A stretch of 64,000 nt of DNA. It comes from Deltaproteobacteria bacterium. GTDB lineage: Bacteria > Myxococcota_A > Bradymonadia > REDH01. Each line of letters begins with the position of its first letter. Positions within the stretch are counted from its first letter, which is position 1. Positions 9,389-18,380 of this stretch are shown here, piece after piece. Under the pieces are notes generated by a model. That model did not search any database. It had not been told where the DNA came from and worked only from the letters and a program-made list of their open reading frames with translations. The stretch is taken from NCBI GenBank assembly GCA_007693585.1, contig REDH01000055.1, forward strand, positions 1-64,000, written 5' to 3'. The position numbers were made by a program, and so were the translations under genes.

Positions 9389-10561
9389 TCAGCGGACGGC
9401 GTGACGCCCTCGGGCCGAGAACAGCAGCATCAGACGCGTCTCGTCGTGCGCCTCCGCGGCCCCGGGCAGGGGCGCGGCGCGCTCGGTGGCGCGATCGAAC
9501 TGGACGACGGCATAGAGACGCAGGCGTTCCGCCTCGCGCGGATCAGGCGCGTCGAGGAGATCGGCGAACAGGCCCGCCGTGCCCCGAAATCGCCACGTCT
9601 CATCCCGATCGAGGTCCATGTCGAGGATCTCCGCGCGGCCGACGACCCCACCCCAGCGAGGCACCACCGTGCCTCCGGCCCACAGGCCGGCGCCGAACGT
9701 CTCGCGCGCCGCACGGCCGGCGTAGCCCCAGGCGCGCACCGCCTCCACCCCGGTGCTGACGCGCGGATGGGAGAAGGCGAGCGCGCCGGCGAGGCGATGG
9801 TTGCGGAGCCCCGCCGTGCCGACCGACCCGTCCCGGTAGGCGACGTGGAGGGCGAGGTGAGCATCTCCCGAGCGGGTCTCGAGCACCCGCGGGGCGAGGC
9901 TGAGGAGGGCCGTGGTGTTCTTTCCGCTGTTCTGCTCGACCCGGTTGCGGCCCTCGCCGTTGGTGATGGCGAGGTGCAGACCGACCTGGCCGTCGAGAGC
10001 GTGAACGAGCCCGGCGGCGCCGAGGTCGCTGGTGTCGAAGAAGCTGCCCCGCTCGGCCAGCAGCGGGGCAAGGCCCCGGAACGCGTAGTCGGACTCGACC
10101 GCCTCGACGAAGGGGTCGGGGATCAGGCCCACCCGGGCCTCGCCGGCCAGCGGACCGATCTCCGCGGAGGCGTGCGCCCAGGCGCGCTTCACCCGAAAGA
10201 CCAGCGAGTCGCCGTCGACGCCGAGGACGCTCTCGGAGGTGGCCGACCGGATGGCCTCCGCCGTGAGCTCGAACCCCGCCCAGGGCACCGGGGACAGGGC
10301 GGTCGTGAGCTCTGCGCGCCCCAGCTCGAACTCGCTGAACGAGGACGGACCGGTGATGAGGTGCAGTCCTCCGAAGAGCTCCGCGGCCACCACGAGAACG
10401 GGGGAGTCATCGTCCGGCGCCGGTTCGGTCCGGTCGCCCGCGGAGGCCACCGACAGGCCGGACGGCACGAGGGCGGCGAAGAGGGCGAGGGCGGACACGG
10501 CGGCAGCGTGGGCCGCAGGCGACAGCGCGCGCCGGAGGGTCACGGGGGCTTGGAGGTCCAT
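9389..10561 (-). CDS. Exported protein, possible outer-membrane beta-barrel
   Basis: 390 residues with a long hydrophobic signal segment ending near SVASAGDR. The mature part has alternating hydrophobic/polar strands, many Gly and aromatic residues, and segments such as FELGRAELTTAL and YAVVQFDRAT that look like barrel strands. It resembles porin-like proteins in general character, but I do not recognise a specific family. It precedes the DUF2252 lipoprotein's terminator-side neighbourhood on the same strand: the DUF2252 stop is 42 bp upstream of this start, so the two may form one transcript. Confidence 0.65.
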   Translation of the reverse strand: MDLQAPVTLRRALSPAAHAAAVSALALFAALVPSGLSVASAGDRTEPAPDDDSPVLVVAAELFGGLHLITGPSSFSEFELGRAELTTALSPVPWAGFELTAEAIRSATSESVLGVDGDSLVFRVKRAWAHASAEIGPLAGEARVGLIPDPFVEAVESDYAFRGLAPLLAERGSFFDTSDLGAAGLVHALDGQVGLHLAITNGEGRNRVEQNSGKNTTALLSLAPRVLETRSGDAHLALHVAYRDGSVGTAGLRNHRLAGALAFSHPRVSTGVEAVRAWGYAGRAARETFGAGLWAGGTVVPRWGGVVGRAEILDMDLDRDETWRFRGTAGLFADLLDAPDPREAERLRLYAVVQFDRATERAAPLPGAAEAHDETRLMLLFSARGRHAVR

Positions 10562-10603
10562 GGGAGCATCGCCGGGAAACGGGGGCCGGGGCCACCCGGG
10601 GGA

Positions 10604-12145
10604 TCAGCGGGGCGGGGCGGAGGGGCGAAAACCGAGGAGCGGGCCGTGCTCCTCGAGCAGGACGCGCAGATGCTCGGTGTCGTCGAAGACGAACGGGGCG
10701 TAGCGTACGGCGAAACGCAGCGTCTCGCGCTCGAAGCCCTCGTCGTCGTCCCCGAGCGCGGCGACGATCGCGCCGAGACCGGGGGGCCCGTCGAGCGTGG
10801 GGGCGAGGGCATGACCGCGGGCGAGAATGCGGCCGGTCAGGAAGGCCGCCTCGAGGATGTCCCCGGTCGTCCAACGCCCCCCGCCGGTGCGGCGCAGACG
10901 GTCGATCATCCGCTCCACGTCGAGGTTCTTCTGGTACTTGGTCCGGGACTGCATGTGGAAGCCGAGGTTCCCCTCGTGGGCCCAACCGAGCAGGGGATCG
11001 TTGTCCGGGTGGACGTGGAACGCCCGGGTCATCCAGACCACGCGCTGCGCCGCGTTCTCGAAGCTGCGGCGCGGGTAGAGCGAGTGGCCGGGGTAGCGGG
11101 TCGCCGGCACCGCCTCCTTCATGTCGATGACCCAGTCGTCGTCTGGGCTGTCGGTCGGACCCTCGAGCAGCACGTAGTAGCGGAGGATCGGGTAGGAACC
11201 CACGCCCGCGCCGAGACGGCGGGCGACCCCCTTGACGCGAAACATCTCCGCCGGGAAGGCGTGCGCGTCGTGTAGGGTGTGGCGGTAACGGGCGATCATG
11301 CGCTCCACCATGCGCCGCTCCGCCTCGGAGACCGGTGCGAGGGTGCTGTCGTACACGCCATCCTCGCCCGGAGGACGGATGTCCCCGATGAAGATGCGGC
11401 GCGCTCCGGTGTCGGGATCGAGACGGGTGAAGTCGTCGAGCTCCTCCAGGATGTCCCCGTCGCGGCGCGACCGCCGGATCAGGTCGGCGAAGACCACACC
11501 CACCTCGCCCCCCTCCTCCACGGCGACCGGCTCCTCGCCCCGCTCGAGGGCGCGGATCTCGTGCAGGTAACCGCGCACGGCCGAGCGGGCGAGGCGGATC
11601 CGCGTCGCCTCCTGCGCACCGGCACGCTCCTCGAGCATGCGGCCCGCCACGGACCACCCGACCGCGAGACGCCGGACCTCGAGCCACCAGGGGCCGAACG
11701 CCGCGGTATCGAAGTCGTTGAAGTCCACCAGCAGGGTCCCGTCCCCGGACAGGTACGTGCCGAAGTTCTCCGGGTGCGCATCCCCGGTGGTCAGCACCCG
11801 GCTGCCCGCGAAGGAACCGTACGCGGTGGGAAGGAAGACGGGGCCGGCCGGATCGAGGGCGTCCTCCACGAACAGTCGGGCCGTGCCCCGCAGGAAGAGA
11901 AACGGCGAGGAGACCATCTTGCGGAGCTTTCCGGCGACCAGGGCCGGCTCGCGCTCCAGGAGGATGTGGTTGTCCTCGATCAGGTTGTGGTGCAGCACGC
12001 AGGCCCGTGACGCCTCGTCCCCCGCTCCCGCGCACGCGAAGAGTGCGAGGAGCGCCAGCGCGGCCCCCGAGACGCTCAAGGCGCACCTCCCGGCGCGTCG
12101 GATCCGACGGGGCAGGGCGCGGGGGAACATGGGGGAGGACGCCAC
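10604..12145 (-). CDS. DUF2252-family lipoprotein
   Basis: 513 residues. An Arg-rich start and hydrophobic stretch ends LLALFACAG, a plausible lipobox. The body matches DUF2252: GDAHPENFG, then VDFNDFD, WLEVRRLA, and later DMKEAV and a C-terminal YAPFVFDDTEHL. DUF2252 proteins have a kinase-like fold with the HPENFG/NDFD motifs resembling phosphotransfer loops; substrates are unknown. Export as a lipoprotein is odd for a kinase-like fold, because ATP is absent outside the cytoplasm. The start could also be the Met at 12130. Confidence 0.85.
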   Translation of the reverse strand: MASSPMFPRALPRRIRRAGRCALSVSGAALALLALFACAGAGDEASRACVLHHNLIEDNHILLEREPALVAGKLRKMVSSPFLFLRGTARLFVEDALDPAGPVFLPTAYGSFAGSRVLTTGDAHPENFGTYLSGDGTLLVDFNDFDTAAFGPWWLEVRRLAVGWSVAGRMLEERAGAQEATRIRLARSAVRGYLHEIRALERGEEPVAVEEGGEVGVVFADLIRRSRRDGDILEELDDFTRLDPDTGARRIFIGDIRPPGEDGVYDSTLAPVSEAERRMVERMIARYRHTLHDAHAFPAEMFRVKGVARRLGAGVGSYPILRYYVLLEGPTDSPDDDWVIDMKEAVPATRYPGHSLYPRRSFENAAQRVVWMTRAFHVHPDNDPLLGWAHEGNLGFHMQSRTKYQKNLDVERMIDRLRRTGGGRWTTGDILEAAFLTGRILARGHALAPTLDGPPGLGAIVAALGDDDEGFERETLRFAVRYAPFVFDDTEHLRVLLEEHGPLLGFRPSAPPR

Positions 12146-12260
12146 GGGGACGAGGCCGGGAAGCTGCGGGAAGAACCGGGAGATCCCAGGGTGCGGCGGA
12201 CTGCCGCAGGAGCGCTTGTGACGCGCGTGGATGGCGGCGCTGTGACACGGGCGGGAATTC

Positions 12261-13844
12261 TCATGATCGATCGTTGACGCTGCGGTGTCCTCGGGGGCGG
12301 ACGCGGGTCCCGGGCTGCAGGAGAAGCGCGAGACCGGCGAGCACCAGCAGGAGCAGGATGGGGGGTGCGGCGGCGGTGAAGAAGGCGTCCTCCGTCAGGG
12401 ACCAGATGCGGGTCGACAGGGCACTGTGGCCGATGGGGCTCAGCAGCAGCGTCGCGGGCAGCTCCTTGATCGTGCTGATGAACACCGCGAGCAAGCCCGC
12501 CGCGATGGCCGGACGCAGCCCCGGCAGCAGCACCCGCACCCAGGCCGAAAGCGGCGAGCTTCCAAGCGAGCGAGCCGCCTCGAGGAGCCGGGGATCCTGC
12601 GCCGCGATGCCGTCGTGCAGGGCCCCGAGACCGAGCGGAAGGAAGCGCACGACGTAGGCGAAGAGCAGAAGGGGAAGGGTCTGGTACAGCGGCAGGAGCA
12701 GCGTCGTGCCGAGAAACACGAGGGAGAGGGCGACCACGATCCCCGGCAGGGCGTACCCCATGTGGCTCGCCGCCCACGTCAGCCGGGCGACGGCAGGGTG
12801 ACCGTGACGCTGGAGCAGGGCAGGCGTGACGGCGACCAGGAGGACCAGCAGCGCTGCGAGTGCCCCGGTGCCGAGCGTTCGCAGGGTGACGCCCAGCACA
12901 GCGGGCAGCATCACGCCCTGCGCAAGGCCACGCACGAGCCAGAGGAGCACCGTGACCACGGGGAGCACCACCCCGAATGCCACGACGAGCAACGCGAGAG
13001 CGAACGCAGGCCAGCGCCAGGGACCCAGCGGGACCACCGGCCAGGCGCGGACTCCGCTCCGGGCGAGGAGCGCGGGCCGGTGCTGCCCGGCGATCGCTCG
13101 GCGCACGAGCAGCAGCACGAGTACCACCACCACGAGGAGGAGCCCCAGAGGCACCGCCTCCGCACGATCGAAGAGGGACTGGTAGCGCAGGTAGATGACG
13201 AAGCTCAGGGACTCGAAGCGCAGCAGGGAGACCGCCCCGAAGTCGCCGAGGACATAGAGCGCCACGAGCAGGAAGCCGCCGGCGAGCGCAGGGCGAAGGC
13301 CGGGAAGCACCACCCCGACAAAGGCCCGGGCCGGCGAGGCGCCCAGGGACCTGGCGGCCTCCCAGGTGCGCGGATCGGTCCGGGCGAGCGCCGCCTGCAG
13401 CGGCAGGAGCGCGTAGGGGAAGGCGTACAGCAGCGCCAGCGTCGTGCCGAACCCGCCATAGACCTCGGGGATCGGCCAGCCGGTCCACTGCCGCAACCAG
13501 CCCATGGGCCCGAACACCGCCACGACCACGAACCCGGCCACGTAACTCGGCACCGCAAGGGGGAGATTGAAGAGCAGCCGGAACACACGACGTCCGGGAA
13601 GATCCGTGGCATGGGTCAGCCAGGCGAGGGGCAACGCCAGCAGGACGCACAGCACACCCACCCCGAGCGCGAGCGAGAGCGAGTTCCACAGCACCTCGAG
13701 GGTGTCCGGCGAACGCAGGACGTCGAGGGCCACATCGGGCGCCTCCACCGCGCGGAGCACAAGCCAGCCCAGAGGCACCAGCATCGCCAGCGCCACCACG
13801 AGGGCCACCGCATGGAGGAAGGCTGCACCGAAGCGGAGCGTCAT
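12261..13844 (-). CDS. Iron(III)-type ABC transporter permease, two fused permease units
   Basis: 527-residue inner-membrane protein with about 12 predicted transmembrane segments in two homologous halves, each with a permease-ATPase contact loop (EAARSLGASPARAF and EAARSLGSSPLSAW). This duplicated form is characteristic of FbpB/SfuB-type iron permeases. The ATG at 13844 lies 11 bp after the binding-protein stop, so the two genes are one operon. The larger in-frame extension upstream overlaps the binding-protein gene and is rejected. No ATP-binding subunit is encoded next to it, so energy must come from an ATPase elsewhere. Confidence 0.9.
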   Translation of the reverse strand: MTLRFGAAFLHAVALVVALAMLVPLGWLVLRAVEAPDVALDVLRSPDTLEVLWNSLSLALGVGVLCVLLALPLAWLTHATDLPGRRVFRLLFNLPLAVPSYVAGFVVVAVFGPMGWLRQWTGWPIPEVYGGFGTTLALLYAFPYALLPLQAALARTDPRTWEAARSLGASPARAFVGVVLPGLRPALAGGFLLVALYVLGDFGAVSLLRFESLSFVIYLRYQSLFDRAEAVPLGLLLVVVVLVLLLVRRAIAGQHRPALLARSGVRAWPVVPLGPWRWPAFALALLVVAFGVVLPVVTVLLWLVRGLAQGVMLPAVLGVTLRTLGTGALAALLVLLVAVTPALLQRHGHPAVARLTWAASHMGYALPGIVVALSLVFLGTTLLLPLYQTLPLLLFAYVVRFLPLGLGALHDGIAAQDPRLLEAARSLGSSPLSAWVRVLLPGLRPAIAAGLLAVFISTIKELPATLLLSPIGHSALSTRIWSLTEDAFFTAAAPPILLLLVLAGLALLLQPGTRVRPRGHRSVNDRS

Positions 13845-13855
13845 GCGGCACACGC

Positions 13856-14929
13856 CTAGCGCAGCGCCCCGGCCTCGCGCAGGAGGCGAACCGTGGTCTC
13901 GAGGCTGTGAAGGGAACCGAGGTCGATCTCCGGGGCATCGAGACTCTCGGTGCTGGGTAGACCCTCCGGAGCCGGCATGCCCACGGCGAGGGGGAACTCG
14001 AAGTTCACCGCGGCGAAGTGCGCTTGCGCATCGTGCTCGAGGAGATGGGCGATCAGCCGGTGGGCAGGCTCCGCGCGGGTCGTCCCCGCGCGCACCGCCG
14101 CGGTGCTCGTGCTGAGAAACGCCCCGGCCTCTCCTCCCCGCAGATAGTGGTTGCGCACCGTGATCCGCTCGCCCTGCTCCGCGCGCAGACGGTGGAGGTA
14201 ATAGTGATTCGTCAGGACCGCGTCGACTTCCCCAGCCTGCACCGCGAGCACCGCAGGCGTGTTGGAGGGATAGACCCGGGGCGAGCCTGCGGCGAGCGCC
14301 GCAATCCAGGACGCGGTCTCGTGCTCCCCTCGCTGGGCCACCATGGCCGCGACCGCCGCCTGGAACGATGCGTTCGTCGGCGCCCACCCCAGACGACCAT
14401 GCCACCGGGGATCGCGCAGGTCGTCCAGCGTTCGGGGAAGCTCCGAGGCGTCCACGCGGTCCGGATGATACGTGATCACCCGAGCGCGTCCACTGACGCC
14501 CACCCAACGCCCGGTCGGGCTGCGGAACCGGGGATCGACCCGATCCAGAATCTCCGGCGGAAGGACGTCCAGAATCCCCTCGCGCTCGAGCAGCCCCATC
14601 GTGGCCGCGTCCTGGGCAAGGAAGACGTCCGCAGGACTGCGGCTTCCCTCCTCGAGCAGCGCGGCCGCAAGCTGCGCCGTCTGCGCGTACTGGACCCTGA
14701 CCCGAACACCCGTCTCGGCCTCGAAGCGCTCGAGAACCGGGCCGATCAACGCCTCCGTTCGCCCGCTGTACACCGTGAGCTGCTCTGCCGATGAGACCCC
14801 CGAGTCATCCGCGCGCAGACACCCCTGGACATGCGCCGGCACACACAGGATCAGCAGAAGCCAAAGCACTGGCTTCACCACGAACGGCCCGATGCAGAAG
14901 GGGGAATCCGACGTCCGGAGGGTGGGCAT
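13856..14929 (-). CDS. Iron(III)-type ABC transporter substrate-binding lipoprotein
   Basis: 357-residue periplasmic binding protein of the FbpA/FutA class, starting LTVYSGRTEALIGPVLERFE. Other family landmarks are ADVFLAQDA and the tyrosine pair region LTNHYYLHR, which in FbpA-type proteins coordinates Fe(III). The signal peptide ends VQGC, so it is probably lipid anchored. The start at 14929 was chosen because it leaves a short n-region before the hydrophobic core; earlier in-frame Met codons are possible. A Fur-like box lies about 150 bp upstream, supporting an iron-uptake role. The permease follows directly. Confidence 0.88.
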   Translation of the reverse strand: MPTLRTSDSPFCIGPFVVKPVLWLLLILCVPAHVQGCLRADDSGVSSAEQLTVYSGRTEALIGPVLERFEAETGVRVRVQYAQTAQLAAALLEEGSRSPADVFLAQDAATMGLLEREGILDVLPPEILDRVDPRFRSPTGRWVGVSGRARVITYHPDRVDASELPRTLDDLRDPRWHGRLGWAPTNASFQAAVAAMVAQRGEHETASWIAALAAGSPRVYPSNTPAVLAVQAGEVDAVLTNHYYLHRLRAEQGERITVRNHYLRGGEAGAFLSTSTAAVRAGTTRAEPAHRLIAHLLEHDAQAHFAAVNFEFPLAVGMPAPEGLPSTESLDAPEIDLGSLHSLETTVRLLREAGALR

Positions 14930-15078
14930 GACGATCACGGGGATGGTCCGGGAAACCCCGGACAGGGCAGCGGAACGACCGCATGCGACAGCCGCCCCCA
15001 TCGGAAGACCGTCGAAGGCGGGGCCGAATCGAACCGGAAGGCAGCCTCCGCGACCCCGGTTCGAGGCTTGCCCACAGT

Positions 15079-15099
15079 AATGAAAATCGTTTTCAATGC
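15079..15099. promoter_or_regulatory. Putative Fur box
   Basis: TAATGAAAATCGTTTTCAAT contains the near-palindrome TGAAAAT-C-GTTTTCA (15082-15096), 6 of 7 arm pairs, resembling the Fur consensus 7-1-7 arrangement. It is AT-rich in an otherwise GC-rich region. It lies between the iron-binding-protein gene (start 14929, minus) and the macrodomain gene (start 15286, plus), so it could control either or both. Confidence 0.7.
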
Positions 15100-15285
15100 A
15101 AGGCGGCGACTCCCGGTACTGGATTTTTGTGCCCCGATGAGGGATGGCCCCTCATGCCCGTCCCGCCCGGAACCCGCCTCGGCGACGGAACGGATGCCGC
15201 CGGGAAGCACGAACGGGAGTCCGGACCCGACCACGGCACCGCCCACGGCACCGCCGACCACAGCCCCCCGGGAGAGTACACCGAC

Positions 15286-15846
15286 ATGGAAGTCAAGATC
15301 GGAACCACGCGCATCGTGCTCCAGCAGGGAGACCTCGCGCAGCAGCGGGCAGACGCGCTCGTCAATGCGGCCAACAGCTCGCTCGAGCCGGGCGGCGGGG
15401 TGTGCGGCGCCCTTCACGCGGCTGCAGGCCCGGCGCTTGCCGAGGCCTGCGCCACCCACCGCGCGACGCACGGGCAGTGTGCCGTGGGCGATGCTGTGGC
15501 GACGGTTGCCGGTGACCTCCAGGCACAGCACGTGATCCACGCCGTGGGGCCGGTCTGGCATGACGGCCAGCGGGGCGAGAACATCCTGCTCGAGCGGGTG
15601 TGGCAGCGCACGCTCGCCCGGGCCCGTGAGATCGAGGCCCGCACGATCGCCTTTCCGGCGATCAGCACAGGGGTGTACGGATTCCCCGCGGAGCCCGCCG
15701 CGCTGATCGCGCTGAACGCCATCGTCCGGGACATCCAGACCCACGCCGGTTCGTTCGACGAGGTCCGCATCGTGCTCTTCGACGAGGACTCCCTGCGCGT
15801 CTGGACGACGGCGCTCGAAGAGGTCCAACGCACGATGACCGGCTAG
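15286..15846 (+). CDS. Macrodomain protein, probable ADP-ribose/O-acetyl-ADP-ribose hydrolase
   Basis: 186-residue single macrodomain. Family motifs are QGDLAQQRADALVNAANSS, then GGGVCGALH, and the phosphate-binding loop FPAISTGVYGFP. Such proteins bind ADP-ribose derivatives and often remove ADP-ribose from proteins or hydrolyse O-acetyl-ADP-ribose. The ATG at 15286 gives the standard YmdB-like N-terminus and has GGAGAG about 10 bp upstream; a longer frame with several earlier Met codons adds only low-complexity sequence. It diverges from the iron transporter across a Fur-like site. Confidence 0.9.
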   Translation: MEVKIGTTRIVLQQGDLAQQRADALVNAANSSLEPGGGVCGALHAAAGPALAEACATHRATHGQCAVGDAVATVAGDLQAQHVIHAVGPVWHDGQRGENILLERVWQRTLARAREIEARTIAFPAISTGVYGFPAEPAALIALNAIVRDIQTHAGSFDEVRIVLFDEDSLRVWTTALEEVQRTMTG

Positions 15847-15930
15847 GCCATACGCTCCGGATCCATGACGCGCTGCGGGATGGCATGGGAGATCCCACCG
15901 CCCGGGGACCCGCAGGGAGGGAACAGGGAC

Positions 15931-17280
15931 TCAGGCCGAACCGTCCCCGACGGCGCGTGGCTGACGGGCTTCCCGCAGTGCCCGCAACCGCTCGGTGGCG
16001 ACGGCGACCTTGATCTGGCCTGCAGCGATGAGCTCGGCGGCGACGAGCTCGACCTCGTCCCCCAGGGCGCCCGCCGTGGCCGCGACGGAACGCGCATGGA
16101 GCGCCATGTGCCCCTTCTGGATCCCCGTGGTGCCCAGCGCCTTGATGGCCGCGAGGTTCTGGGCCAGCCCGACGGACCCGAGGACGCAGGCGAGGTCGGC
16201 CGCTCCGCGAACGTCCAGCATCCGGTGCATGGCCTGCACCACGGGGTGCAGCCGGATCGGCCCCCCCACCGTGCCGACCGCCATGGGCATGTCGAGCACT
16301 CCCTCCAGACAGCCATCGGGCAGCAGGGTCCACCGCGCGAGCGGACCGTACGTTCCATCGGATGCAGCAAAGGCATGGGCTCCGGCCTCGATGGCACGCC
16401 AGTCCTGACCCGTGGCGATCGCCACCGCGTCGATGCCGTTCATGATGCCCTTGTTGTGGGTCGCCGCACGGTAGGGATCCTGCTCGGCAAAGACCGACGC
16501 GCGCTCGATCGCGCGGGCGACCTCGTCTCCCGGAAACCCGTGCCACGCGAGCAGGTGGGCGGGAACCCGGCAACTCGCACGCACACGCCGACGGTCATTG
16601 AGATTCGAGAGAATGCGCAGGAACACGCGACCACCGCTGAGCTTCTCGACACGCTCCGCAAGGCCCTCGGCGACGGTGTTGATCAGATTGGCACCCATGG
16701 CGTCGCAGGTGTCCACGTAGACATGCACGACGAGCATTTCCTCGTATCGCGACGCCGACCCCCGCGGACGAAGGTGGCGGACCTCGAGGTCGGTCGCCCC
16801 ACCTCCGCGACGGACCATACCGGGCTCCAGCGCATCCGCCTGCGCCAGCAGCTCCTGCCGGGCGGCGAGGATCCGCTCCCGGGCCACAACCGGGTCCGGC
16901 GAACCGACGACCTGGATCTGTGCCGTCATCACCGACCGGTCAGCACCCGCCTCGAAGCCGCCCGCCTGTCGGACGATGTTCGCGGCGTGGCTGACCGCCG
17001 CCACGATCGACGGTTCCTCCACGGCCATCGGCACGACCCGATCTCGGCCGTTGATCACGAAGTTGAGCCCGATCCCCAGGGGCAGCTCGAACCGGGCCAC
17101 GACATTCTCGATCATCGCCTCGGCAGTCCCGTCCTCGAGCAGCGGCGCGTCTCGCGACAGGAGCGCCGCATCCTCCTCGCTCAGGAAGCCGGCCTCGCGG
17201 AGCGCCTCGAGGCGCGCGGCCCGCGACATCCGGTAGAATCCCGGGATACGCGACGAACGTTCGCTGGAAGAAGTCGGCAT
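15931..17280 (-). CDS. mvaA: Class II HMG-CoA reductase
   Basis: 449 residues. It interconverts HMG-CoA and mevalonate. Class II assignment rests on the catalytic set: Glu in VEEPSIVA (residues 87-94), Lys in HNKGIMNG (275-282), Asp in ATGQDWRA (289-296) and His in KGHMALHAR (389-397), plus TCDAMGANLIN. It lacks the membrane region of class I enzymes. The other mevalonate genes lie 1.1 kb away on the plus strand, so it probably acts biosynthetically. The ATG at 17280 has no strong Shine-Dalgarno; an in-frame ATG at 17301 is an alternative. Confidence 0.94.
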   Translation of the reverse strand: MPTSSSERSSRIPGFYRMSRAARLEALREAGFLSEEDAALLSRDAPLLEDGTAEAMIENVVARFELPLGIGLNFVINGRDRVVPMAVEEPSIVAAVSHAANIVRQAGGFEAGADRSVMTAQIQVVGSPDPVVARERILAARQELLAQADALEPGMVRRGGGATDLEVRHLRPRGSASRYEEMLVVHVYVDTCDAMGANLINTVAEGLAERVEKLSGGRVFLRILSNLNDRRRVRASCRVPAHLLAWHGFPGDEVARAIERASVFAEQDPYRAATHNKGIMNGIDAVAIATGQDWRAIEAGAHAFAASDGTYGPLARWTLLPDGCLEGVLDMPMAVGTVGGPIRLHPVVQAMHRMLDVRGAADLACVLGSVGLAQNLAAIKALGTTGIQKGHMALHARSVAATAGALGDEVELVAAELIAAGQIKVAVATERLRALREARQPRAVGDGSA

Positions 17281-17476
17281 CGTGAGTCGGTGTATGCGCA
17301 TGCGGGACGTCCGTGCGTTCGGGAAGATCCCGCCCTCCAGCAGGCGGAGGACAGGTCCAGGCACGGATGGGATGCCGACGGCGCCCGCCGGGATGCATCC
17401 CTGCGGGGGAGATAAAGACCACGCCGGCGCCGGACGCAAGGCCCGCCAGCAGGACACGTTCCGGTTTCCGACCCGC

Positions 17477-18010
17477 TCAGCGCCCTGCGGACAGCGGCAG
17501 CTCGGGGGGACAGGGGGTCTCGGCCATGCGCAGGACCTCCTCGAACTCCTCGTCGGTGACCGGCACGATGGACAGCCGGTTGCCACGTCGAACAAGCGGC
17601 ATGTCGGCGAGACGCGGGTTGTCCCGCATCTGCGCGAGCGCCACGGGGCGCTCGAGACTGGCGATCCCCTGCACGTCCACCAGCACCCAGCGCGGATCCT
17701 CCTCGGTCGCCTTCTCGTCGAACGCTTCCGATCGCGGGTCCAGCGCGGAGCGATCGGGACGGGGCGCGCTGGCGACCCGAGCCAGACCGGCCACATGAGG
17801 CGGCTTCGTGTTCGAGTGATAGAAGAGGACCGGATCCCCGACCCTCATGTCATCCCGCATGAAGTTGCGCGCCTGATAGTTGCGAACGCCATCCCAGCCC
17901 TCCGTGCGCTCCGGACGCGACATCAGATCGTCGAACGAGAAGACGTCCGGCTCACTCTTCATCAACCAGCACCGCCCGGGACGGCCACTCCTTCCTGTTC
18001 GTTCCGTCAT
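17477..18010 (-). CDS. EVE-domain protein (THYN1-like)
   Basis: 177 residues, a single EVE domain. Landmarks are CWLMKSEPDVFSFDDL, GWDGVRNYQARNFMR, GDPVLFYHSN and a C-terminal RLSIVPVTDEEFEEVL. EVE domains are PUA-related and bind modified bases in DNA or RNA; bacterial ones sometimes occur in modification-dependent defence, but solitary ones like this are widespread. ATG 18010 is preceded by GGAGTGGAG and gives the family N-terminus. It ends 196 bp before the HMG-CoA reductase start, on the same strand. Confidence 0.9.
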   Translation of the reverse strand: MTERTGRSGRPGRCWLMKSEPDVFSFDDLMSRPERTEGWDGVRNYQARNFMRDDMRVGDPVLFYHSNTKPPHVAGLARVASAPRPDRSALDPRSEAFDEKATEEDPRWVLVDVQGIASLERPVALAQMRDNPRLADMPLVRRGNRLSIVPVTDEEFEEVLRMAETPCPPELPLSAGR

Positions 18011-18380
18011 CTCCACTCCGCTTGTTCGTCCCTGCACGGACACCCCTGCAGGGGTGCTTTCCGGGCCTCGGGCGCCTCCCCCGTCGTCACGCCCGCCGGA
18101 CACCTCCACCGCTCCTCCGGCTGCAGCGCCCACTCCCACGGGTGGAGAAGCCTTCCTCCGCACGGCGTCTTATTGATGCGATTGCCGAGGTGCAACATGG
18201 GTCGTTGCCGATGTGCATCGATAGCCACCGGTGAACATCTGCTCCGCACGCCCGGACGACGGGACGATCCGGAGCACGTTCCTGCTTCCCTCCGGCCCCG
18301 ACGCCCCCTATGGATGGCGCGTCCCGGTCACCGACCCGGCCCGTCGGACGGGTCCGCACCGCATCCCTTCGCCACAGCGC
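18011..18380. other. Divergent intergenic region between EVE gene and mevalonate operon
   Basis: This 370-bp stretch must hold promoters for the EVE gene (minus) and the mevalonate kinase operon (plus). A more AT-rich part near 18165-18235 is the likeliest promoter site, but I could not define a convincing -35/-10 pair. A 16-bp perfect palindrome lies at 18041-18056. No gene seen. Confidence 0.5.
18041..18056. repeat. 16-bp perfect palindrome upstream of EVE gene
   Basis: CACCCCTGCAGGGGTG is its own reverse complement. It is 30 bp upstream of the EVE start codon and would suit a dimeric regulator, or form a hairpin in the leader. Confidence 0.45.

Noticed and set aside
9356-11275. Plus-strand open frame of 639 codons opposite the barrel-like and DUF2252 genes
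   Set aside because: Shadow frame; the minus-strand frames have signal peptides and the DUF2252 motifs.
17477-18010. EVE gene as part of a modification-dependent restriction system
   Set aside because: No nuclease or McrBC-like partner adjacent; flanked by isoprenoid genes.
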